Shown piece by piece: positions 34,648 to 43,848 of a stretch of 48,692 bases of DNA. The position numbers and the translations under genes are program-made. Origin of the DNA: an uncultured Clostridia bacterium (lineage in GTDB: Bacteria; Bacillota; Clostridia; Oscillospirales; QAMX01); assembly GCA_944376195.1 (NCBI GenBank), contig CALWBW010000014.1, positions 1 to 48,692 on the forward strand, in the 5' to 3' direction. A model generated the notes under the pieces. That model ran no database searches. It was not told the origin of the DNA and saw nothing but the letters and a program-made list of their open reading frames with translations. The stretch's first letter is position 1. Each line of letters opens with the position of its first letter.

Positions 34648-36765
34648 ATGGATGATTTGACCAACGCAAAAGAATTTGCTTGCGGCGAAAAAGTTTTTTC
34701 CGTTTTGCCAAAGGAATATGCTGATACTCCCGTGAGCTCGATGCTATGCGGTAACTTTATTGAAGTTGGTTTCGGTTATCAGGTTGAAAGTATGTGGACA
34801 GAACTGTTTTATAACCGCAGTTTTGAAAAAGTGTTCCCAATTGCCAAAGGCACGTATGACTGGTTCGGCGGGAATGATCGAGGCCTTGGCAATGATTGGA
34901 CCGGTGAAGAGTGGTATCATTCTGCGTATCAGCATAATCGTTGGTACGCCTTCCCCGGAAAAGACCGCCCGGAGAGCATCACCGCAGACGCTACTTACCT
35001 CACAGAAAAAACGCCCGGCTACAGCCTCACGCTTTCCCAAGTTCCGGGCGGCGTACATGGCAGTCATTGTCTCATCATTGACAATTTTGACGACCGTTTT
35101 GCGGGAGTTGCGCAGGACGGAAAATATCTCCGAAAAGGAGAACGGTATCAGTTCAACGGTTATTTCAAGTTATTAGAAGGCGAAGGAATTGAAGCGCAAA
35201 TACAAATCCGGGAAACGGCACGTCCCCTTTCCGACGAGCCGTTGGTATCCATTCCGCTGGGACCCGTCCCTCAAGAAGGCGGATTTTTGCATGCGGACTT
35301 TTGCCTGCCTGCATTCCAAGGCTGGGCCACCTTTGCACTGCTGGTCTCGGGCGGCGGAAAAGTATTGTGTGATGCGTTTTCTCTGATGCCTGTCCACTCT
35401 GCAAATGGTTGGCGCGAAGACGCCGTAGAGGTCATCCAGCAGTTAAAACCCTCTGTTCTCCGTTTCCCAGGTGGAAATTTTGGCTCTTTCCATCATTGGA
35501 TGGACGCCATTGGTCCCAAAAACAGCCGCAAACCGGAACCCAGCATCATGTGGGGGGATTTAAATTATAACGATGTTGGAACAGACGAATTTCTGGATTT
35601 GTGCCGGCAAACTGGAGCGGAACCATTGCTCTTGGTCAACATGTTCCACCCCTCCAAGCAGCACTATTTTCTTTCTTTCCCTGAAATTACAGAATGGGGC
35701 GGACTGCAGCGGCACGGCAGCAACATTACGCACGTTTTAGACAAAGAGGAGGGTATTGAAGTCGCGCGGAAATGGGTTGAATACTGTAACGGCAGCATTT
35801 CGACGCCAATGGGAAAACTTCGCGCGCAAAATGGGCATCCCGAGCCATACGGGGTAAAATACTGGGAAATGGATAATGAGCCGTGGCGCTGGTTTACCAA
35901 AGAAGAATATGCAGAATATGTCACACGTTATGCGAAAGCCATGCGTTCTGTCGACCCCACGATACAAATCGGCATCTGTTCTTATCATACATTCAGCGAC
36001 GTCATTGAAGATATTTTGGAATTGTGTGGAGAATCCGTCGATTTTATCGCCGACCGCATGTGCGAACCGTTTAATATTAAACGGAAAATATCCATTTTAC
36101 GCAACTACAACCGGACGCACACCCACCAGATCTATTATACGGACACGGAAGCTCTGCAAAATCGCGATCTTGCACTTGCGCCGTTTACAAAAGATTTTTA
36201 TCAAAAACACGATATCGGTTTCTGTCAAAGCCGTCGCACCTGGATCTATGCCCTGACGATGGCAGGGAATTTGCTGCATTACCAGCGCTATGGGAATCTG
36301 GCACGGTTTATGTGTTTTAATAACCTCTGTAACACGTCCGGCCAGTCCTGCATAGAAGTCTCAAAAGAAGAGAGCATCCTCTCTGCTTCCGGCATTCTTT
36401 TACAGCATATGGCACGTACACAAGCCGCATATCCCTTACGAATTGAAGGCTATGAGGCAGACAGCTTGAAAAGCATAGAAATACAGGCCAGTTGGGATGA
36501 AACGCGTACTCATTTGGTTCTTAATCTAGTGAACAAATGTGACCAACCGGCGCCGGTCACCTTAGATTTTTCCCGTCTGGGGCGTCAGTTTACTTCTTTC
36601 CAGAGTACACGACTATACGCCGAAGATGGCTCCGTGCAGGAGACAATCCGTTCCCACGGAAACATCCATAAGGAAATCCACTATGGGGCTATTTCCAGCA
36701 CGCAACCACAGACATTTGATCTCCCTGCCTTTTCCTTCTTTGAAATTATTTTAAGTGATACCTAA
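34648..36765 (+). CDS. Alpha-L-arabinofuranosidase-like enzyme, glycoside hydrolase family 51
   Basis: A 705-residue intracellular protein. It opens with GNFIEVGFGYQVESMWTELFYNRSFEK, characteristic of GH51, then a carbohydrate-binding-like beta domain (~75-245). The catalytic barrel follows (LRFPGGNFGSFHHW..., acid/base in YWEMDNEPW, presumed nucleophile Glu in YYTDTEALQ), then a C-terminal beta-sandwich. The family removes L-arabinofuranose from arabinoxylan or arabinan oligomers. TATAGGAGA at 34633-34641 precedes ATG 34648. The divergent GH67 gene supports action on decorated xylan. Divergence from classical AbfA motifs leaves the exact specificity open. Confidence 0.85.
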   Translation: MDDLTNAKEFACGEKVFSVLPKEYADTPVSSMLCGNFIEVGFGYQVESMWTELFYNRSFEKVFPIAKGTYDWFGGNDRGLGNDWTGEEWYHSAYQHNRWYAFPGKDRPESITADATYLTEKTPGYSLTLSQVPGGVHGSHCLIIDNFDDRFAGVAQDGKYLRKGERYQFNGYFKLLEGEGIEAQIQIRETARPLSDEPLVSIPLGPVPQEGGFLHADFCLPAFQGWATFALLVSGGGKVLCDAFSLMPVHSANGWREDAVEVIQQLKPSVLRFPGGNFGSFHHWMDAIGPKNSRKPEPSIMWGDLNYNDVGTDEFLDLCRQTGAEPLLLVNMFHPSKQHYFLSFPEITEWGGLQRHGSNITHVLDKEEGIEVARKWVEYCNGSISTPMGKLRAQNGHPEPYGVKYWEMDNEPWRWFTKEEYAEYVTRYAKAMRSVDPTIQIGICSYHTFSDVIEDILELCGESVDFIADRMCEPFNIKRKISILRNYNRTHTHQIYYTDTEALQNRDLALAPFTKDFYQKHDIGFCQSRRTWIYALTMAGNLLHYQRYGNLARFMCFNNLCNTSGQSCIEVSKEESILSASGILLQHMARTQAAYPLRIEGYEADSLKSIEIQASWDETRTHLVLNLVNKCDQPAPVTLDFSRLGRQFTSFQSTRLYAEDGSVQETIRSHGNIHKEIHYGAISSTQPQTFDLPAFSFFEIILSDT

Positions 36766-36949
36766 CTTTCATACGAAATTGCATTACTGAATTACAGCAT
36801 AGCTTTTTGATGGAAAGCCGTATGGCAACGGGAGACAGTTGCTTTTCCCTATTGGAAACCCGCTCCCGGAAGATTGCCTTCTGGCCACTTTCCTTTTTGT
36901 CCACGATGAATATGCAAAATTAGGCAGGTCCCATTTTTCCCGAACATGC

Positions 36950-37005
36950 AAAAAGCCCACGGATTTCATCCCTTGATAGGATGCGGTCTGTGGGCTTTTT
37001 GGTTT
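36950..37005 (+). terminator. Intrinsic terminator after GH51
   Basis: AAAAAGCCCAC (36950-36960) pairs with GTGGGCTTTTT (36990-37000), with an inner CATCC/GGATG stem. The stretch 36766-36949 shows no gene. Confidence 0.8.
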
Positions 37006-37062
37006 TTCTGGGGATTTATTATGGAGCAGCTCCTCCTGACACTTGAAAGTGTTCTCAGTTTC

Positions 37063-38427
37063 TCATCCCTTGGAAAGCAAGACAACCGTCTCGACGTGGA
37101 ATGTCCTGGGAAACAAATCAACTGCTGTCATACGTTTTGCCTCATATCCTCTCTCCCGCAAAAGCGCCACATCCCGCGCCTGCGTGGAAGGATTACAGGA
37201 AATATAAATCAACTTTTCTGAGGCCATCTCCGCAATCGCGCCCAGACATACACTATCCAGGCCCTTACGCGGCGGATCTACAACAATCGCATCGGGGCGA
37301 TATCCCTCTTCCGCTAACCGTAAAGCAGCCGTCCCCGCATCTGCAGCAAAAAACCGGGCGTTTGTCAGCCCATTTGCCCGTGCATTTTCTTCCGCATCAC
37401 GTACAGCACGTTCAATAATTTCCACTCCTGTGAGCCGTTTCGCACGATCTGAAAGACAAATACCAATACTCCCCACACCGCAATACAAATCCAGAAGTTC
37501 TTCCACACCCTCGCCCAGGTAGGAAGCCGCCGCCGCATACAATTTTTCTGTCTGCGCCGGATTGATCTGAAAAAAGGAATCTACTGATAATTGAAATCGT
37601 CTGCCTAACAATGTTTCCGTAATGGTTTCGTTTCCCCAAATTTTCACAGTCTGCTCTGAAACAATGACATTATCTCTCCGCGTATTGAAATTCAGGAATA
37701 CACCTGCCGTGCCTGGACAAACCTTCAGCAGCATAGAAACCAGCTGGTCCAACGCGGGCAGCTCCCGCTTAGCCGTCACAAGACAGACAAGTGCCTCCCC
37801 TGCACGAGACGTACGCACCAGGATATGCCGTATGGCGCCGCGTTCCTTTTCCTCCTCATACGCTTCAATATGATACTGCCGCATATAGGCAAGCACCGTA
37901 TCCCGGATCACACGCGATATAGGGCTCTCAAGCCGGCAGGCATCGCATGGGATCACCTCATGCGTGCCGCCCCGGTAAAACCCTGATACAATTTTCCCTT
38001 TTTGAAACCGCACCGGATACTGCGCTTTGTTCCGATAGGCCTCTATGTCCCCCGCACCCAAAATCCCGTCAAACACAGGGTCCGCTCCGCCAATCCGGCG
38101 CATAGTTTCCAAAGCGTGGGTTTTCTTCATCCACAATTCTTCCTCATAAGAGAGATGGCGTAATGCACAACCACCACAATCCGGAAAGGCACGGCAATCT
38201 GATCTGATACGATAAGGGGATGGTGTATGCAAAGACGTTACCTTGCCCCAGGCATAACGAGGACGAACAGCTGTCACTTTGATTTCACATTCGTCACCAC
38301 GAACCGTGCCGGGAACAAAAATTGTGCATCCGTCCAGATGTGCCACTCCGGCGCCCTCGGACGTATATCCTTCGATCTTTACAAGTCCTCTTTGATTCTT
38401 ATAACACTGGTTCTCCTGTTTGGCCAT
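37063..38427 (-). CDS. 23S rRNA (uracil-5-)-methyltransferase, RumA/RlmCD type
   Basis: A 454-residue SAM-dependent enzyme that makes 5-methyluridine in 23S rRNA. An N-terminal TRAM RNA-binding domain (~8-65) precedes a [4Fe-4S] cysteine set (CRAFPDCGGC ~77-86 and CDAC ~160). The methyltransferase domain has LLDLYCGVGSIGI, VVDPPRKGLD and the catalytic Cys in YISCNPSTQARD near residue 415. Gram-positive members often modify two sites (RlmCD). ATG 38427 has GAGGA upstream. It stands alone between two terminators. Confidence 0.92.
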   Translation of the reverse strand: MAKQENQCYKNQRGLVKIEGYTSEGAGVAHLDGCTIFVPGTVRGDECEIKVTAVRPRYAWGKVTSLHTPSPYRIRSDCRAFPDCGGCALRHLSYEEELWMKKTHALETMRRIGGADPVFDGILGAGDIEAYRNKAQYPVRFQKGKIVSGFYRGGTHEVIPCDACRLESPISRVIRDTVLAYMRQYHIEAYEEEKERGAIRHILVRTSRAGEALVCLVTAKRELPALDQLVSMLLKVCPGTAGVFLNFNTRRDNVIVSEQTVKIWGNETITETLLGRRFQLSVDSFFQINPAQTEKLYAAAASYLGEGVEELLDLYCGVGSIGICLSDRAKRLTGVEIIERAVRDAEENARANGLTNARFFAADAGTAALRLAEEGYRPDAIVVDPPRKGLDSVCLGAIAEMASEKLIYISCNPSTQARDVALLRERGYEAKRMTAVDLFPRTFHVETVVLLSKG

Positions 38428-38509
38428 AACCGTCCTCGTTTTCCGGTTTCCATTGGAAACCGTTTATTCTTTAATCATTATATCGGGATTTTTCCCAAAA
38501 GTCCAGAAA

Positions 38510-38551
38510 GCACAAAAAACAGTGACCCGCGGCACATTCGCCGCGGGTCAC
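38510..38551 (-). terminator. Intrinsic terminator of the small HPr-like gene
   Basis: GTGACCCGCGGC (38522-38533) pairs with GCCGCGGGTCAC (38540-38551). On the minus strand a six-T run follows. Confidence 0.85.
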
Positions 38552-38588
38552 GCAAAGCTGTATTCAATCCTTCTTACGTATACCTGTT

Positions 38589-38852
38589 TCAATTTTCTGC
38601 GCCGTAGATATTAAATCTGAAGAGCAGCGCAGCATCGTCGTTGTTATCACACTCGAGATGTCCACCGGAGAATCTGCCGCCATTAATAATGTGATGCAGG
38701 CCAATGATTCTGCAGAACTGCGATTTTAAATTGATCTTATCGCCTTCGTCTGTCACCAGATAGACATTTCCAGTGCATTTATCCAATGCCTTGATGAATC
38801 CTTCCAAATCGGTTTCGCTAATGGTAACTTCCTTTGCGCGTCCAATGCTCAT
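38589..38852 (-). CDS. Small HPr-fold protein lacking the phosphorylatable His
   Basis: An 87-residue protein. The segment LEGFIKALDKCTGNVYLVTDEGDKINLKSQ follows the pattern of HPr-like proteins of Clostridia, whose central part reads ...DAKSIMGIFSL. The GIHARPA active-site histidine loop of true HPr is absent. AAGGAGG lies 7 bases before ATG 38852. A near-consensus promoter (TTGACA, 17, TATACT) and its own strong terminator show it is an independently and strongly expressed gene. The match rests on pattern, so it may be another small alpha/beta protein. The function is unknown. Confidence 0.6.
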   Translation of the reverse strand: MSIGRAKEVTISETDLEGFIKALDKCTGNVYLVTDEGDKINLKSQFCRIIGLHHIINGGRFSGGHLECDNNDDAALLFRFNIYGAEN

Positions 38853-38893
38853 ATTGGTTCCTCCTTTTCTCTTTCTCTCAGCTTTGCACCTAT

Positions 38894-38922
38894 AGTATAC
38901 GCAAGCAATTCCAATTTGTCAA
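38894..38922 (-). promoter_or_regulatory. Promoter of the HPr-like gene
   Basis: Minus-strand TTGACA (38922-38917), 17 bases, TATACT (38899-38894). Confidence 0.8.
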
Positions 38923-39257
38923 AAAAGTATGGAGGCATCGTTTTTGTGTATGGTGCACAAGTTCATGTTAAATTTTTTGTACACAACGTCTTTTGCACGC
39001 CGCGTTGGACCTTATTTTGTGTGTCTGCAACAATTTATGCCATTTGAAATTAGTCATTCTGCCGATTTTTCAACCTCGTTTTCGTTGTTATTATCGATAA
39101 AAGCGCATTTCTTTCCTGCGGTTTGCTTTGGTGATTCTATGTAAAAAGGCTCTCACCTTTCAACGCTTATACAATATGTATAATGTTGGGAGGTAACTTC
39201 CTTTCATATCTTTGTCATGACGTTCGGCATACAATAAATCATATGAAAAAAAGCTGT
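38923..39257. other. Intergenic region without a convincing gene
   Basis: A 71-codon frame at 38929-39144 has no ribosome site, is rich in Phe and Ser and overlaps the promoter of the minus-strand gene, so it is not called. A TATAAT and GGGAGG occur near 39178-39195 but lead only to a six-codon frame. Confidence 0.4.
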
Positions 39258-39286
39258 AAAAAACCGGCCCTTTTTAAGGGCCGGTT
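39258..39286 (-). terminator. Intrinsic terminator of murA
   Basis: AACCGGCCC (39262-39270) pairs with GGGCCGGTT (39278-39286), with a T-run on the minus strand. Confidence 0.82.
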
Positions 39287-39309
39287 AACATCATTCAATC
39301 ATCAATTGC

Positions 39310-40602
39310 TTATGCATTTGCCAAAATAGCTGTTTCTATCTCATCCTCGACGCGGCAAATACCGGCGCCAAGGCCATTAAACTTCTCGATCAAATTGTCG
39401 TATCCACGTTCAATATACTCAATGCAGGAAATCTCCGTGACGCCCTGCGCCGCAAGGCCAGCAATAATCAATGCCGCACCCGCACGAAGATCACACGCAC
39501 GCACCGGAGCGCCTGTTAAATTTTCAACACCCTCAAAAACCGCAATCTGGCCATCCACCTGTGCACGCGCGCCCATCCGGCGCAGCTCGTCCACATAGCG
39601 GAAGCGGTCCTGGAAAATGCTCTCGTTCATAATGCTGGTGCCATGCGCCAAGCACATTAAAACAGCCGTCTGGGAATTCATATCCGTTGGAAATCCCGGG
39701 TAAGGCATCGTTTTTACGTTTGTCCGACGTAACGCGCCTTTTCTGCGAACCAGCATGGCGTCATCCATATCAACAAACTCCACGCCCATTTCCTCAAATT
39801 TTGTGGTAATGCACTCCAAATGCTTGGGAATAATATTGCGGATGATAATTTCTCCGCCCGTTGCCGCAACAGCCGCCATAAAAGTTCCGGCTTCAATCTG
39901 ATCCGGGATAATCGAATAAATACCGCCATGCAAACGACGGACACCCCGAATTTTTATCACGTCCGTACCGGCGCCGGTAACATTGGCGCCCATTGCATTC
40001 AAAAAGTTGGCAAGGTCCACAATATGCGGCTCTTTATTGGCGTTCTCAATCACTGTCTGACCAGGAATACGAACTGCCGCCAACATTACGTTAATCGTAC
40101 CGCCAACCGTTCGCTGGTCAAAATAAATCCGTGCAGGATGCAGGCTCTCCGACGCCGTAATATGAATTGCGCCGTTTTTGATCTCCACATTGGCGCCCAG
40201 CGCTTCAAAGCCCTTAATATGCTGATCAATGGGACGGGAGCCCAGATCACAACCGCCTGACATGGATACATGTGCCGCACCAAAACGGCCAAGCACAGCG
40301 CCCATCAAATATGTGGAAGCACGAGTCTTCCGGGTAAGGTCATCAAATACGGCCCGCGGCCCGCGGAGTCTTGTACAATTAATTTCTACCGTCGTATCAT
40401 CCAAAAGCCGGACGCTCGCGCCCATGCGTTTGAGTATTTCAAGATGAACTGTTACATCGCTGATTTTCGGGATATTGCCGATCACACATGTGCCTTCAAC
40501 CAGAATCGCGGCGGTAATTACCGCCAGAGCAGCATTTTTAAAGCCGCTTACTGAAACTTCTCCATGCAGCTCACGGCCACCTTGAATCACATATTTACCC
40601 AA
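39310..40602 (-). CDS. murA: UDP-N-acetylglucosamine 1-carboxyvinyltransferase
   Basis: A 430-residue enzyme for the first committed step of peptidoglycan synthesis, adding enolpyruvate from PEP to UDP-GlcNAc. FKNAAL (Lys-Asn near 22), the Cys loop SGGCDLGSRPID (Cys ~118), and PYPGFPTDMNSQ near residue 300 are conserved. The retained Cys predicts fosfomycin sensitivity at this enzyme. The start is TTG 40602 with GAGGG (40610-40614) upstream. Its promoter lies about 190 bases upstream, leaving a structured leader. Clostridia often carry two murA copies; this may be either. Confidence 0.95.
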   Translation of the reverse strand: MGKYVIQGGRELHGEVSVSGFKNAALAVITAAILVEGTCVIGNIPKISDVTVHLEILKRMGASVRLLDDTTVEINCTRLRGPRAVFDDLTRKTRASTYLMGAVLGRFGAAHVSMSGGCDLGSRPIDQHIKGFEALGANVEIKNGAIHITASESLHPARIYFDQRTVGGTINVMLAAVRIPGQTVIENANKEPHIVDLANFLNAMGANVTGAGTDVIKIRGVRRLHGGIYSIIPDQIEAGTFMAAVAATGGEIIIRNIIPKHLECITTKFEEMGVEFVDMDDAMLVRRKGALRRTNVKTMPYPGFPTDMNSQTAVLMCLAHGTSIMNESIFQDRFRYVDELRRMGARAQVDGQIAVFEGVENLTGAPVRACDLRAGAALIIAGLAAQGVTEISCIEYIERGYDNLIEKFNGLGAGICRVEDEIETAILANA

Positions 40603-40819
40603 AATTGCACCCTCTTTGTTTTAGTCGAGCGGGACGGCCACCTTACACAATGCCGTCAAAACCGGGCTCCTCTTCTGTTACATTTGATCCTGTAACAAGC
40701 CTGCAATATAGTATGCCAAAAAATCGCAACAAAAAAACATGGTTGAGTGATTTTCCAAAAAATTGCGCACTTCAACCCCTTGCGGAGTTATTATAGCATA
40801 GCAACCATAATTATGTCAA
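40603..40819 (-). promoter_or_regulatory. murA promoter and ~180-base structured leader
   Basis: Minus-strand TTGACA (40819-40814), 18 bases, TATAAT (40795-40790). The leader holds two hairpins: TGTTACA/TGTAACA (40676-40682 with 40691-40697) and GACGGC/GCCGTC (40633-40638 with 40652-40657). No T-run follows either, and no known riboswitch class is recognised. Confidence 0.6.
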
Positions 40820-40878
40820 TCTGTTTTTTCATAAAACTTGGATTGTTTTGTAACACAATTGCAATAATGCAGCTTTCA

Positions 40879-41568
40879 TCAGCGTGCAAACACATGATTT
40901 CCAATGGTCTTAATCACCTCGCGGGAATAGATCCAGGTGTTTGTCGTCTTTGCCGGGTTATAATAATAAATGGCGCCGCCCGAAGGGTCCCATCCGTTCA
41001 GTGCATCACGCGCAGCCTGATAGGACTGACTGCTGATGGGTTCGTCGAATTGTCCGTCAACAATAGCGGTGAACGCCCCGTTTTGATAAATCACACCCGC
41101 GATGGAATTAGGGAAAGAGGGATGTTCCACACGGTTCAGCACTACCGCGCCCACGGCAACCTGTCCCTCATAAGGCTCGCCGCGCGCCTCCGCGGAAATA
41201 ATGCGCGCCAACAGATAGAGGTTGGAATCCATGTTCCCGGAAGCGGAAGAACTGCCGCCGGAAGTTTCGCTGATCCCCAATGCCGCCAATGTGCTTTTCC
41301 CCACGATACCATCCACCGTCAAACCGTTTTTCCGTTGAAAGCTCTGCACCGCCTTCGACGTTTGGGTGCCGAACACACCGTCAACTTCCCCGGTATAATA
41401 TCCCCATTTTTTCAAATTTGTTTGAATCTTCGTCACCATTTCTCCCTCGGAACCCCAGCTGTAAACGGCCGCTTTTGTCTGCGGCATCACCGTCATCAGG
41501 AATACGATCAGGATATTGATGAGGAACAAGACGCAAAGTTGTACTGTCAGCTTCTTTTTTTCAATCAT
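40879..41568 (-). CDS. sleB: Spore cortex-lytic enzyme / cell wall hydrolase, SleB type
   Basis: A 229-residue exported protein. An N-terminal signal/anchor (KKLTVQLCVLFLINILIVFL) precedes a peptidoglycan-binding domain 1 (SWGSEGEMVTKIQTNLKKWGYYTGEVDGVFG..., ~35-100). The SleB/CwlJ hydrolase domain follows, with catalytic Glu in ARIISAEARGEPYEGQVAVGAVVLNRV (~125-150) and a conserved YYYNPAKT near the end. It would cleave spore cortex at germination. ATG 41568 is chosen because GGAGG lies 8 bases upstream; a longer frame would put 16 extra residues before the signal. It lies upstream of murA on the same strand, but murA has its own promoter. Confidence 0.88.
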   Translation of the reverse strand: MIEKKKLTVQLCVLFLINILIVFLMTVMPQTKAAVYSWGSEGEMVTKIQTNLKKWGYYTGEVDGVFGTQTSKAVQSFQRKNGLTVDGIVGKSTLAALGISETSGGSSSASGNMDSNLYLLARIISAEARGEPYEGQVAVGAVVLNRVEHPSFPNSIAGVIYQNGAFTAIVDGQFDEPISSQSYQAARDALNGWDPSGGAIYYYNPAKTTNTWIYSREVIKTIGNHVFAR

Positions 41569-41721
41569 GACTTCTGCCTCCTTCCGGCAAAATTGCAGCT
41601 TGTCCGATCTTTTCAAGAAACCGGAACACGCTGCTGCCGTTTTGTAATCCTATTCTAGTTTGCGTGGCATTATGCGGGTTATTCCCGGCAAAATCCCACT
41701 CTGCGCGCAGGAAAACCCTAT

Positions 41722-41750
41722 TTGAAAATTATTGCGTTATATGCTAAAAT
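41722..41750 (+). promoter_or_regulatory. Promoter of lipoprotein/two-component operon
   Basis: TTGAAA (41722-41727), 17 bases, TAAAAT (41745-41750) preceded by TGC, an extended -10. The expected start is near 41757. Confidence 0.75.
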
Positions 41751-41773
41751 ACTGAATATCAATTGTATTTTGG

Positions 41774-43138
41774 ATGATTCATCAGGAAGGAGGAACGCGC
41801 ATTAAACACATCCGTTGTTTTGTAGTGCTGCTCTGCCTTCTTTTCTCTGCCTGCACACCGAATGCCGGGAATTTGTCTGCGCTTCCCCGGACAGAAACCA
41901 ATCGGGCAATTTTGGCGCCACAGGCACTCTCCTTGCTTGCAGGAACGGCCACTTATACGCTTCCGCGATCCGGAGATATGACGGGAACTGCATATGAAAT
42001 AGATCTCACCGGCGATGGGGTTCCTGAAACCATATCCTGTCTTTTGCGCAGTCGCAACGGGGAAATGTGTCCCTGCGTAGAAATTTATACGCATGACGGC
42101 GGCAACGCTTCCCTGGCAGTTCGAATTGTCGGCGACGGCGACCATATCGACGCAGTCTATTTCCCAGAACTTGACGCTGACGGTACTCGGGGAATCGTGA
42201 TTGTCTGGGGGCTCTCCGGTTCCTCGCTCCACGGTGTAACGGCAGGACTGCTCTCCAACGACAATTATCGCACCTTATATCACGGCTCCTGTCAATTTCT
42301 CTCCGTTACAGATATGGATCGCGACGGGTATGATGAGATTTTATCTGTTACCCACCAAACCGGCGCTGCTGCCGATCAGGTCATTTTGCTGGATTATACG
42401 GAAGATGAATTGCAGGCTGTCGCCTCTGTTCCCCTGTCACAAGGTATGGACTTACAAAAGGTTGTTGCCGCAAATGTGGGATTTGATCGCATTGCCCTGT
42501 TGTGTGAAGGATATGTCGCCAATTATGGATACATGACCGATGTAATCCTGTATTCCTCCGGCGCATTATATAATGTTTACCGATCAGAGCTGACGGGTGT
42601 GAGCGATGCAACAGCACGCGATTTGCCCATCTGGTGTGCTGATGCCAACGGCGACGGGATTGTGGAATTGCCCATTCCGCGGGAAGCTTCCGGTTCCTCG
42701 GAACACCAAACTGTGGCCAGCGCCACGTTGATCGACTGGTGCCGCTGTGGAGAAAATACAGAATTGGAAGTTCTGTTTACTACGTATCAGGACAATGAAG
42801 AGGGCTGGGCGCTTCGCTTTCCAGACCAATTGCGGACGAATTTGTTGCCCGTTCGTTCTGTAAACGTGGAAGGCGTTTCCGCCACACTTTTTTATTTTTT
42901 AAGCGGCGAGGGAGAGATCGGGCAGCCGTTATGGGAAATTTATACGCTTTCCGGTGACAATGCCGCAGAAACCGAACGCAGCAGCGGATTGCAACGTCTT
43001 GCCGTCGCGGACGGAAAGATTTACGCACTTCGCATTTATGAAATTATTCACAGTTCGTTTTACTCGGAAAAGACGCTGCGCACGCTGTTTTCCGTTATTT
43101 CTTCCGTCGACACGACGGAAGAAGCTACATCGCAGTAA
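41774..43138 (+). CDS. Lipoprotein of unknown function with Asp-rich VCBS-like loops
   Basis: Up to 454 residues, with an N-terminal lipoprotein signal (IKHIRCFVVLLCLLFSAC). Three DxDxDG-like calcium-type loops (DLTGDGVPE, DMDRDGYDE, DANGDGIVE) resemble FG-GAP/VCBS repeat proteins. It is cotranscribed with a response regulator (24 bases away) and sensor kinase, so it may feed an envelope signal to them. The start is uncertain: ATG 41774 has no ribosome site, whereas AAGGAGG at 41787-41793 is placed for ATT 41801 (giving IKHIR...), a rare initiation codon. The listed start is the conventional one. Confidence 0.75.
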   Translation: MIHQEGGTRIKHIRCFVVLLCLLFSACTPNAGNLSALPRTETNRAILAPQALSLLAGTATYTLPRSGDMTGTAYEIDLTGDGVPETISCLLRSRNGEMCPCVEIYTHDGGNASLAVRIVGDGDHIDAVYFPELDADGTRGIVIVWGLSGSSLHGVTAGLLSNDNYRTLYHGSCQFLSVTDMDRDGYDEILSVTHQTGAAADQVILLDYTEDELQAVASVPLSQGMDLQKVVAANVGFDRIALLCEGYVANYGYMTDVILYSSGALYNVYRSELTGVSDATARDLPIWCADANGDGIVELPIPREASGSSEHQTVASATLIDWCRCGENTELEVLFTTYQDNEEGWALRFPDQLRTNLLPVRSVNVEGVSATLFYFLSGEGEIGQPLWEIYTLSGDNAAETERSSGLQRLAVADGKIYALRIYEIIHSSFYSEKTLRTLFSVISSVDTTEEATSQ

Positions 43139-43162
43139 AATCGCCCTTTACGGAGGATTCGC

Positions 43163-43846
43163 ATGAAAAAGATACTGGTCATTGAAGATGAAGCAAATAT
43201 TCGAAGTTTTGTTGTCATCAACTTAAAACGCGCAGGTTATGACGTCCTGGAAGCCGGCAGCGGAGAAGAGGCATTCGAGGTGCTGGAGCATAACCGTGAC
43301 GTCGTACTGATGGTCGTGGATCTGATGCTGCCAGGCATCGACGGTTACGAAATTTGCCGTCGGATCCGTGCCAGAGGGTCCGACATGGGGATCATTATGC
43401 TCACTGCACGTTCACAGGAAATGGATAAAGTCACAGGACTCATGACGGGTGCGGACGATTATATCACAAAACCCTTTTCGCCGGCGGAATTGACGGCGCG
43501 AATCGACGCGCTTATGCGCCGTCTTGGCGGAAGCACCGTACCGTCGGAAGAAATCGTCAGCGGTCCTTTCGTCCTGAATTTGAAAAGCCGCACGCTTTTG
43601 AAAAACGGTTCGCGGATCGAATTGACGCAGGTAGAATACATGATTATCAAAACGTTTATGGAGAATCCCAATCGAGCAATGTCCCGAGATGAAATCCTCA
43701 AAACCGTATGGGGACAGGAGTATTACGGGGATTTGAAAATTGTCGATGTGAATATTCGCCGCCTGCGGTTGAAAATTGAAGAAAACGCCGCCACCCCTCA
43801 ATACATCGGGACTGTGTGGGGATTCGGCTATAAATGGGAGGCATAA
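43163..43846 (+). CDS. OmpR/PhoB-family response regulator
   Basis: A 227-residue two-component regulator. The receiver domain has acidic residues near 8-10, the phospho-acceptor Asp near 53 (VVDLMLPGIDG), a Thr in IIMLTA and a Lys in ITKPFS. The C-terminal winged helix carries ELTQVEYMIIKTFMENPNRAMSRDEIL and the VDVNIRRLRLKIE signature. ACGGAGG precedes ATG 43163. The gene for its partner kinase begins 3 bases after its stop. Confidence 0.93.
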   Translation: MKKILVIEDEANIRSFVVINLKRAGYDVLEAGSGEEAFEVLEHNRDVVLMVVDLMLPGIDGYEICRRIRARGSDMGIIMLTARSQEMDKVTGLMTGADDYITKPFSPAELTARIDALMRRLGGSTVPSEEIVSGPFVLNLKSRTLLKNGSRIELTQVEYMIIKTFMENPNRAMSRDEILKTVWGQEYYGDLKIVDVNIRRLRLKIEENAATPQYIGTVWGFGYKWEA

Positions 43847-43848
43847 AT

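Noticed and set aside
38929..39144. 71-codon frame between the HPr-like gene and murA
   Set aside because: No ribosome site, overlap with the promoter of the opposite gene and biased composition.
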